Assembly (NCBI GenBank): GCA_019358855.1
Contig: JAHHII010000016.1
Location: forward strand, 1 to 64,000
Length of the DNA stretch: 64,000 bases
From: Timaviella obliquedivisa GSE-PSE-MK23-08B
Lineage (GTDB): Bacteria > Cyanobacteriota > Cyanobacteriia > Elainellales > Elainellaceae
Reading direction: 5' to 3'
Shown: piece by piece, positions 36,337 to 45,134 of the stretch
Layout: every line of letters begins with the position of its first letter
Position numbering within the stretch: position 1 is the first letter of the stretch
The notes under the pieces: generated by a model
What the model saw: the letters and a program-made list of their open reading frames with translations, nothing else
The model's database searches: none
Told to the model about the DNA's origin: nothing
Translations under genes and position numbers: made by a program

Positions 36337-37644
36337 CTACGACTGCTCCAATCTTTTCCGCCATTCTGCGTCCACTTTGTCAGCGTTCAAGAACTCCTGC
36401 TCTGTTAAATCTGACTCAGTGGTATATGCCAGGTCTTTTGCATCAACCACTGTAGCGGCTGCAAACTGTTTGGCAAAGCTCAGTTTTTGATTAAGGGTAT
36501 CGCTGCCAGAGTTAAGAGCGATTGCTCTTTCTTGGCGTAATACGTTCCGCGACTCAATGCCCCGGTTGCGCCACTGAATCCAGAAATAGCGAGCTAAGGG
36601 AATGCCCAAAAAGCCAATGCCATAGGCTAGCAAAATGCCATAAATACCGCCGACGAAGGCAACTAAACCGCCTAATTGAGCAGCGATCGTTCCATCTCGT
36701 AGTAAACTGCCTAGCACCAGCGCACCAACGAGATTAACGCCACCCAAGCCTGCAGCTAGTATGATCTGTCCCGAACCTGCCTGGCTGAATCGCCACAGGG
36801 ATTCTTTCAAGTAAGCGCCGACGGATCTAGACTGCTGCTGCTGTGCCGAAACTTGCAGTTGAGGAAAGTGATAGATAATCTGCCCCGTCGGACTCACTTC
36901 TGGTCTGCCGTTAAAGCGCGTCAGCACAGGCAGCATATAGTCTTCAAATTCTTGTTGAGAGCGATCGCCCAGATTATCTAAATAAGGAACGACCTGTTCG
37001 GCAACAATCGCGCCATTGTTATTCCGAATGACGGTGGCGATCGTTTTCCAGCGGCGATCGTTGAGATCGGCGTTGGGGTCGCCATCGCCAAAAAGGAAAG
37101 AGAAGACCGATTCTAGGAAGTTCATTTCGTTTCCGTCTCGGCTTGACTTACGGCGATGCGCCCGATCGTCATAATAGTTGGGTGTAAAAATCCAGAAAAA
37201 GTCAGGGCTGAAAAAGCCCATACCGCCTCCTGAACCGCCACCCCAACTTCCGCCGCTGTCGTTGTCATTGTCGCCTCGGCTGCTGGCTAGGGCAATCAAG
37301 ATAATGGCGATCGCCAGCATGATTAGCAAAATTGACGCAATCAGCACGATCCCAAACGACACGCGAATAATGTAGAACAGAACGCCCCAGATTTTGCTCC
37401 ACCATTCCTGAAGCCGTAGCCGAAAATATTTGTTACGCAGCACATCCCGAAAATTGTTGGAAAACAGGTATGCCATCTCGCCCGACTCTGCAACCTGCAT
37501 ATGCCCACCCGCTTCAGAGGCAAGTTCTAGCAAATCGCGCTCGGCAACCTGCACCTCTAATCCCGCTTGAGACGCTACATCTCCAACTGTCACCCGATAA
37601 CCTAATCTCTCTACCGCTTGCATGACGGAAGGGTTTAAAGCCAT
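36337..37644 (-). CDS. Conserved cyanobacterial membrane protein of unknown function
   Basis: A 435-residue protein starting MALNPSVMQAVERLGYRVTVGDVA, chosen because a GAGG ribosome site lies 9 bases before it. The N-terminal ~75 residues look like a winged helix (VGDVASQAGLEVQVAERDLLELAS). A strongly hydrophobic helix follows (about 92-125), then a glycine-rich stretch (GGSWGGGSGGGMG). A soluble segment (NNNGAIVAEQVVPYLDN) and two more helices lie near residues 305-360. I recognise the overall type from cyanobacterial genomes but no function is known to me. Convergent with the caspase gene. Confidence 0.7.
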   Translation of the reverse strand: MALNPSVMQAVERLGYRVTVGDVASQAGLEVQVAERDLLELASEAGGHMQVAESGEMAYLFSNNFRDVLRNKYFRLRLQEWWSKIWGVLFYIIRVSFGIVLIASILLIMLAIAIILIALASSRGDNDNDSGGSWGGGSGGGMGFFSPDFFWIFTPNYYDDRAHRRKSSRDGNEMNFLESVFSFLFGDGDPNADLNDRRWKTIATVIRNNNGAIVAEQVVPYLDNLGDRSQQEFEDYMLPVLTRFNGRPEVSPTGQIIYHFPQLQVSAQQQQSRSVGAYLKESLWRFSQAGSGQIILAAGLGGVNLVGALVLGSLLRDGTIAAQLGGLVAFVGGIYGILLAYGIGFLGIPLARYFWIQWRNRGIESRNVLRQERAIALNSGSDTLNQKLSFAKQFAAATVVDAKDLAYTTESDLTEQEFLNADKVDAEWRKRLEQS

Positions 37645-37710
37645 GCCATTGAACCTCAAACGATCTGCTCTCTTCAGTATAGGTTTTGGTTCTAAATGAT
37701 GGGGAAAACG

Positions 37711-37770
37711 CAGTCACTCAGAACTTAGTCCCTTAGAACTCAGTCCTTTAGAACTCAGTCACCTAGACAG
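37711..37770. repeat. Four tandem copies of a 15-base unit
   Basis: CAGTCACTCAGAACT, TAGTCCCTTAGAACT, CAGTCCTTTAGAACT and CAGTCACCTAGACAG follow one another at exactly 15-base steps between the membrane-protein gene and the small gene at 37780. A short, degenerate minisatellite; it could bind a protein but no function is evident. Confidence 0.8.
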
Positions 37771-37779
37771 AATAAACTG

Positions 37780-38058
37780 TCAAAGGTGCCTCATAGACTT
37801 TAATATTCGCATCGGAGTAAATTCTGGCTCTGTGACGAAAATCTCAGGAGGCTGAGGCTGAGGCAAACGCAGGTGTTCAACGGGCAAAGAATACTCCTCT
37901 GGAACAATTTCACAGGCAACGGTTGAAATCATCTCAGAGGATATGGGGTTAGCTGTAAGCCACGTGACAGAGCCATCAGGAAAAATGACGACGTTATCGA
38001 GAAGGAGGGAATTACTTAAATTTGCACCATTGGGCTGATCTGGTGATAAGATGCGCAT
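37780..38058 (-). CDS. Small hypothetical protein
   Basis: A 92-residue frame starting MRILSPDQPNGANLSN. It contains LLLDNVVIFPDGSVTWLTA and a Pro-rich end (LPQPQPPEIFVTEPEF), with no domain I recognise. It may be real because codon use looks ordinary and no other gene covers this strand, but a chance frame cannot be excluded. It is divergent from ycf3. Confidence 0.45.
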   Translation of the reverse strand: MRILSPDQPNGANLSNSLLLDNVVIFPDGSVTWLTANPISSEMISTVACEIVPEEYSLPVEHLRLPQPQPPEIFVTEPEFTPMRILKSMRHL

Positions 38059-38223
38059 CTTTACGGCTGTTTAAGGTGAAGCTACGTGAAGCGGTTATTG
38101 TAGCTGCGTGTTGTCGGGTTGGATCAGGTTAAAGTATTAAATTGTGAGATGTTCTCCAGTATTCCATTTAGACTGCTTTAACACGCTCTTTCTGTCCTTC
38201 CTAAATTCTTACCCGAGGCGACC

Positions 38224-38745
38224 ATGCCCAGATCTCAACGAAATGACAACTTTATTGATAAAACCTTTACTGTCATGGCAGACATGATTTTGAAGGTGCT
38301 ACCCACCAGCCGAGCCGCCAAAGAAGCATTTGCTTACTACCGAGATGGGATGTCGGCTCAGGGCGATGGCGAATACGCCGAGGCGATGGCGAACTATGAA
38401 GAGGCTCTGCGGCTAGAAAAAGACCCCTACGATCGCAGTTTCATTCTCTACAACATGGGCTTAATCTTTGCGAGCAACGGCGACCATAACAAAGCGCTAG
38501 AACTCTATCACCAATCTATTGAAATCAGTCCTCGGATGCCCCAGGCGTTGAATAATATCGCGGTTATTTATTATCACTTGGGCGAGATGAAGCAGGAGGA
38601 AGGCGATAACGAAGCGGCTGAAGAACTGTTCGATAAGGCTGCGGATTACTGGCAACGCGCCATTCGTCAGGCTCCCAATAACTACATTGAGGCGCAGAAC
38701 TGGATGAAGACGACTGGGCGATCGAAGGCAGATGTTTTCTTTTAA
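38224..38745 (+). CDS. ycf3: Photosystem I assembly protein Ycf3
   Basis: A 173-residue protein with three tetratricopeptide repeats, starting [28 protein letters not shown], as in cyanobacterial and chloroplast Ycf3. Conserved segments are [37 protein letters not shown] and [17 protein letters not shown]. It is a thylakoid-associated chaperone needed to assemble PsaA/PsaB. It is 29 bases upstream of gatC. Identity is clear. Confidence 0.97.
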   Translation: MPRSQRNDNFIDKTFTVMADMILKVLPTSRAAKEAFAYYRDGMSAQGDGEYAEAMANYEEALRLEKDPYDRSFILYNMGLIFASNGDHNKALELYHQSIEISPRMPQALNNIAVIYYHLGEMKQEEGDNEAAEELFDKAADYWQRAIRQAPNNYIEAQNWMKTTGRSKADVFF

Positions 38746-38774
38746 AAGCTAGATTTTCTTTTGCAGGCTAAATC

Positions 38775-39077
38775 ATGATTGATCGAGAACAGGTTCATAA
38801 AGTGGCTCATTTGGCGCGACTAGATTTATCGGCTGGCGAAGAAGAGCAGTTTACAACGCAACTCAATGGCATCCTAGATTACTTTGAGCAGTTGAACGAG
38901 CTAGATACGACCAACGTTCAGCCTACGACTAGGGCGATCGAGGTGAGCAATGTGGCGCGAGTAGATGCGTTGCAGCCTTCGCCAGAACGGGAGCAAATTT
39001 TGGAGAGTGCCCCCGACCGAGAGACGAACATTCAAGGAGACTTTTTTAAGGTGCCAAAGATTATGAGCGCAGATTAA
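38775..39077 (+). CDS. gatC: Aspartyl/glutamyl-tRNA amidotransferase subunit C
   Basis: A 100-residue protein: [45 protein letters not shown], followed by NVQPTTRAI, is the GatC family pattern. GatC holds the GatAB enzyme together during correction of misacylated Glu-tRNA(Gln) or Asp-tRNA(Asn). Directly downstream of ycf3 and convergent with the fra genes, ending 13 bases from fraE. Confidence 0.95.
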   Translation: MIDREQVHKVAHLARLDLSAGEEEQFTTQLNGILDYFEQLNELDTTNVQPTTRAIEVSNVARVDALQPSPEREQILESAPDRETNIQGDFFKVPKIMSAD

Positions 39078-39090
39078 GTTCTTTAACTGA

Positions 39091-39876
39091 TTAGAACTCT
39101 CGGCGAGAAAAGATCAGGACGGCGATCGCTAATACCAATCCTATCCACACCAGCCCATAGATCGTACTCCCCAGCAAGTCTAGCGGCTGGGGCAGTAAAG
39201 TCATGCCGTAGATTGCTTCGTTCTTAAGGTTAAAGCGCGACAGGTCGGGCAGCACCAAGTAAAGATTTTGAGTCATCTGCCGAATGCCTGGGCTTTCTAC
39301 CAAATTTCCCAATGTGACAATATCGCGGCTAAAGTTCCCCATTAGGTAAACTGCTAGGGTTAGCATCATGGCGATCAATGAACTGGTGAACACGCCAAAA
39401 AGAATGGCAACTCCAGCAATAAGAGCAAGTTCTAGAAACTGAAAGAGTACCGTCACAAAAATGCTGGTGACCGGATAAGAAATTTGTTTGGCACTGAGTA
39501 TTGCCAGAAAGATAGCCGTCATTGCTGCCAACAACACCGCCAACACTGCCGATAACCCGACATGTTTGCCCACAACAAACTCAGCGCGACTGATTGGTTT
39601 TGCGATCAGGACGTAGACTGTGCGCTTCTCAATTTCTTTATTAATGAGCGCTGTGCCGACAAAAAGGGTGACGACCAGTCCGAAAAGACTCATGGCGGCT
39701 AAGCCGATGTCGATGATGATTTTGTTTTCATTACCCGCTGCGATTTCGGGAAGGAGCACCGCAGCCGCAATCATGAGCAGAGCAAAGAAGCCAATGATAT
39801 AGAGAACGCGATCGCGGATTACCTCGCGGAATACGTTGGAAGCCACTACTAGAGTTCGACCTAAGTTCATAGACAC
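39091..39876 (-). CDS. fraE: ABC-2 type permease, FraE-like
   Basis: A 261-residue protein with six predicted membrane helices, a cytoplasmic N-terminus (RTLVVASNVFREVIRDRVLY) and the ABC-2 pattern INKEIEKRTVYVLIAKPISRAEFVVGKH. It lies immediately after genes resembling fraC and fraD, the order of the fraC-fraD-fraE operon required for filament integrity in Anabaena, hence the symbol. No ATPase gene is adjacent. It could move a septal or envelope component. Confidence 0.82.
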   Translation of the reverse strand: MSMNLGRTLVVASNVFREVIRDRVLYIIGFFALLMIAAAVLLPEIAAGNENKIIIDIGLAAMSLFGLVVTLFVGTALINKEIEKRTVYVLIAKPISRAEFVVGKHVGLSAVLAVLLAAMTAIFLAILSAKQISYPVTSIFVTVLFQFLELALIAGVAILFGVFTSSLIAMMLTLAVYLMGNFSRDIVTLGNLVESPGIRQMTQNLYLVLPDLSRFNLKNEAIYGMTLLPQPLDLLGSTIYGLVWIGLVLAIAVLIFSRREF

Positions 39877-39968
39877 CCGTTAAATTTTTGATTCGACCGC
39901 TTTTAATATGCCCTGCCAAGGCTAAATATTTCCTGGGAGGATGGCTGGATCAGGATGCTTTGGCAACT

Positions 39969-41099
39969 CTAAATGCTAGGCGTTGGACTAGCGGCAGGAG
40001 TCCGAGGGTTAAGGTTCCACCAGGGAGCCGTTGCCGGAGGTGGAGCGCGATCGATTGTAATGCCGCTGGTACGCGAGTCAATGGGGTCGCATTTAAGGAG
40101 ATAAAAGCTGAGTTCTTTAGGACGTTCTAAGCCTCTAACTGGCGGTGCATCTGGCTCTCGGGGGACACGGCAGGATTTAGCTAAGGTGTAGCCGTTGGGT
40201 TGAGAGCTAGGGCCCCGCCAAATGGCTTGCAGAAGAAGTGTGCCGTACCAAGGAGACTGAGAGCCAGGGGCGTTGTCAATGTTACTAGGAAAAAATTGGG
40301 CGTTGTAAAGCCAGAGGCGGGCTTCTTCAGCGCCAGGGATATTGCCAAAAACTTTTTGGGCAATCACCGGAGCCATGTTGAAGGGACGAATAGGCGAGGT
40401 TTCGGCTTGAATATTGCGGAGGAGCCGTTGTCCATCTGCCCACGATCGCCCCCTCAGTTCCCCGCGGCGAAGTTCATCTCGAATCATGGCTTCGGCAGTG
40501 TCTAGAATCGTTACACCTTGAGAAACAGGAGGGGAATTGAGCCGAACAATAAAGGCGCTTTTGTTAACGTTGCGATCGGCTAGAAGGCTAGGATACTGCT
40601 GAAGCAAATTATCAAGCAAGAAATGAAACTGAATCCAGCAGCTTAGCAGAATTGAAATTAGAGCGAGCAAAACGAGATATTGCCGCTCAAAAGGGAGGAA
40701 GTCATCAAACTTTTTGATCTGAGGGCCCGTTTTTAGCAAAGTTGGGATGGCAGCAATGATGCCAGATAACAACGGCCAACTAATCAGCGCGGTCGGGAAA
40801 TCTTGAATGAAGAAACGATTGCTATAGAGTGCAATACTCAGCAATGCCCCGGTTACCCAGGGCCCATAAGTAATTTTCAAACCTAAAAGCGGAATAGGCA
40901 CAGTTTTCTTGAAAAGTACCCAATCTGTGCCAATGATGAGGAAAAACCAGCCAGTCAGCGCGACAAGTTCTTTGGCAGCGGGTTCACGAATTAGCAGGTA
41001 AACCAGCCAAGAAAATATCCCTAGCAACAGCGCCGTTGTCCCCGAAAATTGCTGAACGTCTTTGAAGCGTGCCTGGAACTGGTCAATAAGTTTTTTCAC
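39969..41099 (-). CDS. fraD: Filament integrity / septal junction protein FraD-like
   Basis: A 376-residue membrane protein. Five hydrophobic segments lie within residues about 20-180, and a soluble periplasmic-type domain follows (FIVRLNSPPVSQGVTILDTAEAMIRDELRRGEL...). In heterocyst-formers FraD sits at septal junctions and is needed for cell-cell communication. Identity is based on topology, length close to the Anabaena protein, and on its position between fraC-like and fraE-like genes; the start codon overlaps the fraC stop by 4 bases (ATGA). The C-terminus is proline-rich (TPAASPTPSI). Confidence 0.8.
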   Translation of the reverse strand: MKKLIDQFQARFKDVQQFSGTTALLLGIFSWLVYLLIREPAAKELVALTGWFFLIIGTDWVLFKKTVPIPLLGLKITYGPWVTGALLSIALYSNRFFIQDFPTALISWPLLSGIIAAIPTLLKTGPQIKKFDDFLPFERQYLVLLALISILLSCWIQFHFLLDNLLQQYPSLLADRNVNKSAFIVRLNSPPVSQGVTILDTAEAMIRDELRRGELRGRSWADGQRLLRNIQAETSPIRPFNMAPVIAQKVFGNIPGAEEARLWLYNAQFFPSNIDNAPGSQSPWYGTLLLQAIWRGPSSQPNGYTLAKSCRVPREPDAPPVRGLERPKELSFYLLKCDPIDSRTSGITIDRAPPPATAPWWNLNPRTPAASPTPSI

Positions 41100-41671
41100 A
41101 GCGGCACATTAAGGTTTGATTGGAAGACGATCCGCAGCAACAGCGCCACCAAAATTGCGCTATAGCTCCAGGCATTAGCTACCAGGGTGGTGTTGAGCCG
41201 CGGACGGAACTGGCGGGGTTTACGCTGAGGTGAAACAAAAACCCCTGTTTCGACGACCACATCAGGAGCTTTGGGGAGATCTTTTTTCATCAACCAATCT
41301 AGCCCGACCAGCCCCAGCCACTTCATGCCCAGGCTGACAAAAAAGGTAATGAAGCAAATCATGATTAATAGCTCGGCAGTGCCGTTAGACCATTGGTCAA
41401 AAAAGATAAAGTTCATCAGCGCTATCTTTAGCTCTGTGAGTAAAGGCGTGGGCAGTGCCAGGGAGGTTCCCAACAGCAAGAACGTGACTAGCCAGCCTAA
41501 AACTGTCGTTAATAAATTAATAGAGGCGGCAAACTGGACGCTTTGCTTCGGGGGAATATTGAGTTGTTTATGAAGGACGGTGGCTTCAATGGCGATCGCC
41601 ATCAGCAAAAATACGATCTGAAAGGCGATCGCTCGGAGAGGAACAACGCTAGGGATGAAGTCAAAGAACAT
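41096..41671 (-). CDS. fraC: Filament integrity protein FraC-like
   Basis: A 191-residue integral membrane protein (FDFIPSVVPLRAIAFQIVFLLMAIAIEATVLHK) with four hydrophobic segments and a basic linker (SPQRKPRQFRPRLN). Length and topology fit FraC, and it starts the fraC-fraD-fraE order. In Anabaena FraC is needed to keep filaments intact under nitrogen step-down and is located at septa. It is translationally coupled to fraD. The presence of the full set supports a filamentous organism, although the genes also occur in non-heterocystous species. Confidence 0.82.
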   Translation of the reverse strand: MFFDFIPSVVPLRAIAFQIVFLLMAIAIEATVLHKQLNIPPKQSVQFAASINLLTTVLGWLVTFLLLGTSLALPTPLLTELKIALMNFIFFDQWSNGTAELLIMICFITFFVSLGMKWLGLVGLDWLMKKDLPKAPDVVVETGVFVSPQRKPRQFRPRLNTTLVANAWSYSAILVALLLRIVFQSNLNVPL

Positions 41672-41939
41672 CGGTTCAAGAAAAAATGCAGGGAGATTCT
41701 TTCATTAAAAGTACTTCAGCCTGAACAGAATGGATCTGTGGGATAGGAAAAGAAGTGGGCAGCACAAGGAGGAACTAGGAGTTAATTCTTTTTGTAAAAA
41801 CGCTACATGTAGTAAATATTAGTAATATTTAGGTCAGAATAACTACTTGTAGTGTTACCGTGAAGGCGCGAATGAAGTTTTTTTTCCTTCTTTTATCTCT
41901 CTTAATTTATCCTTCTTTAAAGTGAGCAATACTAAAGTC
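41672..41939. promoter_or_regulatory. Shared upstream region of fraC and cobO with two palindromes
   Basis: 268 bases between divergent genes. CTACATGTAG (41803-41812) and CTACTTGTAG (41843-41852) are 10-base palindromes (the second with one central mismatch) whose starts are 40 bases apart, close to four helix turns. Between them lies AATATTAGTAATATT (odd palindrome). They could be operator sites for fraC or cobO. No NtcA consensus (GTA-N8-TAC) was found. Confidence 0.55.
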
Positions 41940-43073
41940 ATGACTAGATCAGGCATCGGTATTCGGACAGCCCAGGGTCGGTCTGAGCGGTTAGCAGGTC
42001 AGACCCACGTGTATGACGGGCTGGGGAAGGGAAAGTCGCAGGCAGCGCTGGGTGTGGTGCTGCGATCGATTGGGCTAGGCATTCACACGGGGACGCAAAC
42101 GCGGGTGTTGCTGCTGCGATTTTTGAAGGGCCCTGGACGGACTTACGATGAAGATGCGGCGATCGAAGCATTGCGGCGCGGGTTTCCGCACTTAATTGAC
42201 CAGGTACGGACGGGTCGGGCAGAATTTTTTGGAGCAGATGAAATTACAAAGTTTGACCGCTTGGAGGCGCAGCGGGGCTGGGATGTGGCAAAAGGAGCGA
42301 TCGCTTCTGGGCTTTATTCAGTCGTAGTTTTAGACGAAATTAATCCAGTGCTTGACCTGGGTTTGCTGCCCGTTGAAGAGGTTGTAAAAACTTTACTGAA
42401 TAAATCCCCCGATTTAGAGGTCATTGCCACAGGACGGGCTGCGCCCCAAGCCGTGTTAGATATTGCTGACCTGCATTCTGAGATGAAGGCGTATCATCAT
42501 CCTAATGCGTTGGCGCATGGCATTGAGGGTATTGAAATTTATACCGGTGCAGGTAAGGGTAAATCGACTAGTGCGTTAGGCAAAGCGTTACAGGCGATCG
42601 GAAAAGGAATTAGTCAGGATAAGTCGCACCGGGTGTTGATTTTGCAGTGGTTGAAGGGTGGGGTGGGTTATACCGAAGATGCGGCGATCGCGGCGCTTCA
42701 CCAAAGCTATCCTAATTTAGTGGATCATCAGCGCTGTGGACGGGATGCGATCGTGTGGCGGGGGCAACAACAAGAATTGGATTATGTGGAGGCTGAGCGC
42801 GGTTGGGAAATTGCGAGGGCGGCGATCGCCTCTGGTCTTTACAAAACTATTATTCTTGATGAACTCAACCCCACCGTAGATCTAGAATTACTTCCGCAAG
42901 AACCGATCGTCCAAGCTCTTCTTAGAAAGCCGCGCGACACCGAAATTATTATCACCGGACGCTGCAAAAATCCCCCAGACTACTTCGACCTCGCCAGCGT
43001 CCATTCTGAAGTCTACTGCCACAAACATTACGCTGAAAAAGGTATTGATCTCAAACGAGGCGTAGATTTTTAA
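41940..43073 (+). CDS. cobO: Cob(I)yrinic acid a,c-diamide adenosyltransferase, tandem duplicated
   Basis: A 377-residue protein from MTRSGIGIRTAQ, with a possible GTG 18 bases earlier. Two complete CobO/BtuR-like domains lie in tandem: P-loop GLGKGKSQAALG and VVLDEINPVLDLGLL in the first, GAGKGKSTSALG and IILDELNPTVDLELL in the second. CobO transfers the adenosyl group of ATP to cobalt in corrin synthesis; normal family members have one such domain of ~180 residues. Both domains keep the WD-type helix and the P-loop, so both may bind ATP. Together with cobD it shows cobalamin or pseudocobalamin synthesis. Confidence 0.88.
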   Translation: MTRSGIGIRTAQGRSERLAGQTHVYDGLGKGKSQAALGVVLRSIGLGIHTGTQTRVLLLRFLKGPGRTYDEDAAIEALRRGFPHLIDQVRTGRAEFFGADEITKFDRLEAQRGWDVAKGAIASGLYSVVVLDEINPVLDLGLLPVEEVVKTLLNKSPDLEVIATGRAAPQAVLDIADLHSEMKAYHHPNALAHGIEGIEIYTGAGKGKSTSALGKALQAIGKGISQDKSHRVLILQWLKGGVGYTEDAAIAALHQSYPNLVDHQRCGRDAIVWRGQQQELDYVEAERGWEIARAAIASGLYKTIILDELNPTVDLELLPQEPIVQALLRKPRDTEIIITGRCKNPPDYFDLASVHSEVYCHKHYAEKGIDLKRGVDF

Positions 43074-43198
43074 GCAGGGTTAAAAGACCAGGTTCATGGG
43101 GGACGTTAGAAGCCGTGTCATTTGAAGCGATCGCTTTCAGCCTAAAATGTGTTTACCATTTAAAGGTCTAATGTAGAACTTTTTAGGCTCAGATCGCT

Positions 43199-43771
43199 AT
43201 GACCGCCACTTCATCAACCCTTGCCTCTCGCCTCCGTAACCTCATTATTGTCCTGGTTGCTGTTGTCCTTAGCGTTGCTCTCTTTTTGGGTCTGCGAACG
43301 GGCACAAGCTCTGGCTCCCTTACTAGCCTGGCAGCGATCGCTGTTCCCCTTGATGTAGCGCTCAAAAACGGTAAGCCCACTCTCGTAGAGTTCTACGCCA
43401 ACTGGTGCTCGGCTTGTCAAGCAATGGCGAATGATATGAGCGAACTTGAGCAGCAATATGGCGATCGCGTCAACTTCGTCATGCTCAACGTCGATAACAA
43501 CAAATGGCTTCCCGAGATGCTGAGCTATCGGGTTGATGGCATTCCTCACTTTGAATTCCTGACGCAAAAAGGAGAAGCGATCGCCAGCACCATTGGTCAA
43601 CAACCTCGTGCCATCATGGCAAGCAACATTGAAGCCCTCGCCACTGCCTCTCCTCTGCCTCATCTCCAAAACCGAGGTCGTGTCTCTGAAATAGAACCTC
43701 CCGTGACCCAAGACAGTGCTCAAGCCAGAACCGATGACCCGCGTAGTCATGGAGGACAAGTGGTGCAATAG
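43199..43771 (+). CDS. txlA: TxlA/HCF164-type membrane-anchored thioredoxin
   Basis: A 190-residue protein. An N-terminal membrane helix (NLIIVLVAVVLSVALFLGL) is followed by a thioredoxin domain with active site FYANWCSACQAM and a cis-proline in VDGIPHFEFL. Such proteins hand reducing power across the thylakoid membrane for cytochrome c maturation and other lumenal thiols. The C-terminus is a disordered polar tail (DDPRSHGGQVVQ). The symbol is by similarity. It is convergent with mgtE, with only 13 bases between stops. Confidence 0.85.
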   Translation: MTATSSTLASRLRNLIIVLVAVVLSVALFLGLRTGTSSGSLTSLAAIAVPLDVALKNGKPTLVEFYANWCSACQAMANDMSELEQQYGDRVNFVMLNVDNNKWLPEMLSYRVDGIPHFEFLTQKGEAIASTIGQQPRAIMASNIEALATASPLPHLQNRGRVSEIEPPVTQDSAQARTDDPRSHGGQVVQ

Positions 43772-43784
43772 CACCAGGGTTCTC

Positions 43785-45134
43785 CTACCGACCCACAATT
43801 TTTAACGCTACAGAGACTAAGGTTAAAAACGTCAAGAATCCGATCGCATCTAAAGTGGTAGTTAGTAAGGGCCCACTGATTAACGCCGGGTCGAGATTCA
43901 GCCGCTTTAACCCCAGGGGCAGCAGCGTCCCCAAACTCGCTGCTATCAGTACATTAATCATCATCACTGACCCAGCTACTAGTGCTACCCAATGCTCTGA
44001 AGGAGGTGCCCAGATTAATGAAAGCACTGCCAACGAAAGCCCTAGTGCTAATGCAGAAGCTAAACCTGCCAAAATTTCCTTTCGCAAAATTTTTAACGCG
44101 TCATGATGGGTCACTTCCCCCATGCCCAACCCTCGCACTGTCACTGAAAGCGCTTGGATTGCTACATTGCCACTGGCATTAGAAAGAATTGGCATCACCA
44201 CTGCTAAAACAGGCACTAGGGAAATCACAGACTGAAAAGGAGCGATCGCACTTGCCGCACCCACATATAACACCACGTTTCCTAATAACCACGGCAACCG
44301 CTTGCGTATCGTTACCTTGGGCGAACATAATGCTGCCTCATCGCCTCCGCTAACCCCGGCTAGTTTTTGAATATCCTCAGTGGCTTCTTCCTCCAGAATG
44401 TCCACAACATCGTCAATGGTGACAATGCCGACTAGCCGATCTTCGCGATCGACCACAGGTAACGCCAGCAGGTCATACCGCTTCATGAGTTGCGCCACTT
44501 CCTCTTGCGGCATCTCGGTGTAGGCTTTCAGCACCCGCTCACTGGCAATATCACGAATATAGGCAGTTGGAATTGAAAATAGCAATTGCCGCAAAGACAC
44601 GACCTGCACCAACTTACGCCGCTCATCAATGACGTAAGCGTAGTAGACAGTTTCTTTATCTTGGTCAGTCTGCCGAATTTTTTCTAAGGCTTCACCTACA
44701 GTTAATCCTCGGCGGAGTTGCACATACTCAGTGGTCATGACCCGTCCGGCAGTGCCCTCTGGATATCCCAAGATAGTGGCGGTGGCGGCACGCTCACTGG
44801 GACTAAGCTGTTGCAGCAACCGTTTAACGATACGCGCAGGCAGTTCGTCGAATAGTTCAGCGCGATCGTCGGGGCGCATGGAATCGACTAGACTCCTTAC
44901 ATCTGCGGTGTGGAGCGAGGTAATCAACTCCTCCTGCACATCGGGGGGAAGATATTCAAATACATCGGTCGCTTTATCTTTTTGAAGCAACCGGAAGGCG
45001 ATCGCCCGTTTTTCAAGCGGCAACTCTTCAATGTAATCGCCCACATCTACAGCTTGGAGACGATTCAACTCTCCCTTCGCCTGATTTAAATCGACAAGTT
45101 CTAGCAGGACATCTTTGTTTTCCTGAGTGAGCAT
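43785..45134 (-). CDS. mgtE: Magnesium transporter MgtE
   Basis: A 449-residue protein. The N-terminal Mg-sensing domain (RLLQQLSPSERAATATILGYPEGTAGRVMTTEYV) is followed by two CBS repeats (MKRYDLLALPVVDREDRLVGIV) and five membrane helices that include the GNVAIQALSVTVRGLG pore signature. MgtE is a Mg2+-gated channel/transporter of the inner membrane. Complete and of standard length. A palindrome lies about 130 bases upstream (45261-45282). No M-box riboswitch pattern was recognised in its leader. Confidence 0.95.
   Translation of the reverse strand: MLTQENKDVLLELVDLNQAKGELNRLQAVDVGDYIEELPLEKRAIAFRLLQKDKATDVFEYLPPDVQEELITSLHTADVRSLVDSMRPDDRAELFDELPARIVKRLLQQLSPSERAATATILGYPEGTAGRVMTTEYVQLRRGLTVGEALEKIRQTDQDKETVYYAYVIDERRKLVQVVSLRQLLFSIPTAYIRDIASERVLKAYTEMPQEEVAQLMKRYDLLALPVVDREDRLVGIVTIDDVVDILEEEATEDIQKLAGVSGGDEAALCSPKVTIRKRLPWLLGNVVLYVGAASAIAPFQSVISLVPVLAVVMPILSNASGNVAIQALSVTVRGLGMGEVTHHDALKILRKEILAGLASALALGLSLAVLSLIWAPPSEHWVALVAGSVMMINVLIAASLGTLLPLGLKRLNLDPALISGPLLTTTLDAIGFLTFLTLVSVALKIVGR

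Noticed and set aside
41803-41852. NtcA box for fraC
   Set aside because: No GTA-N8-TAC spacing was found; only palindromes with other spacing.
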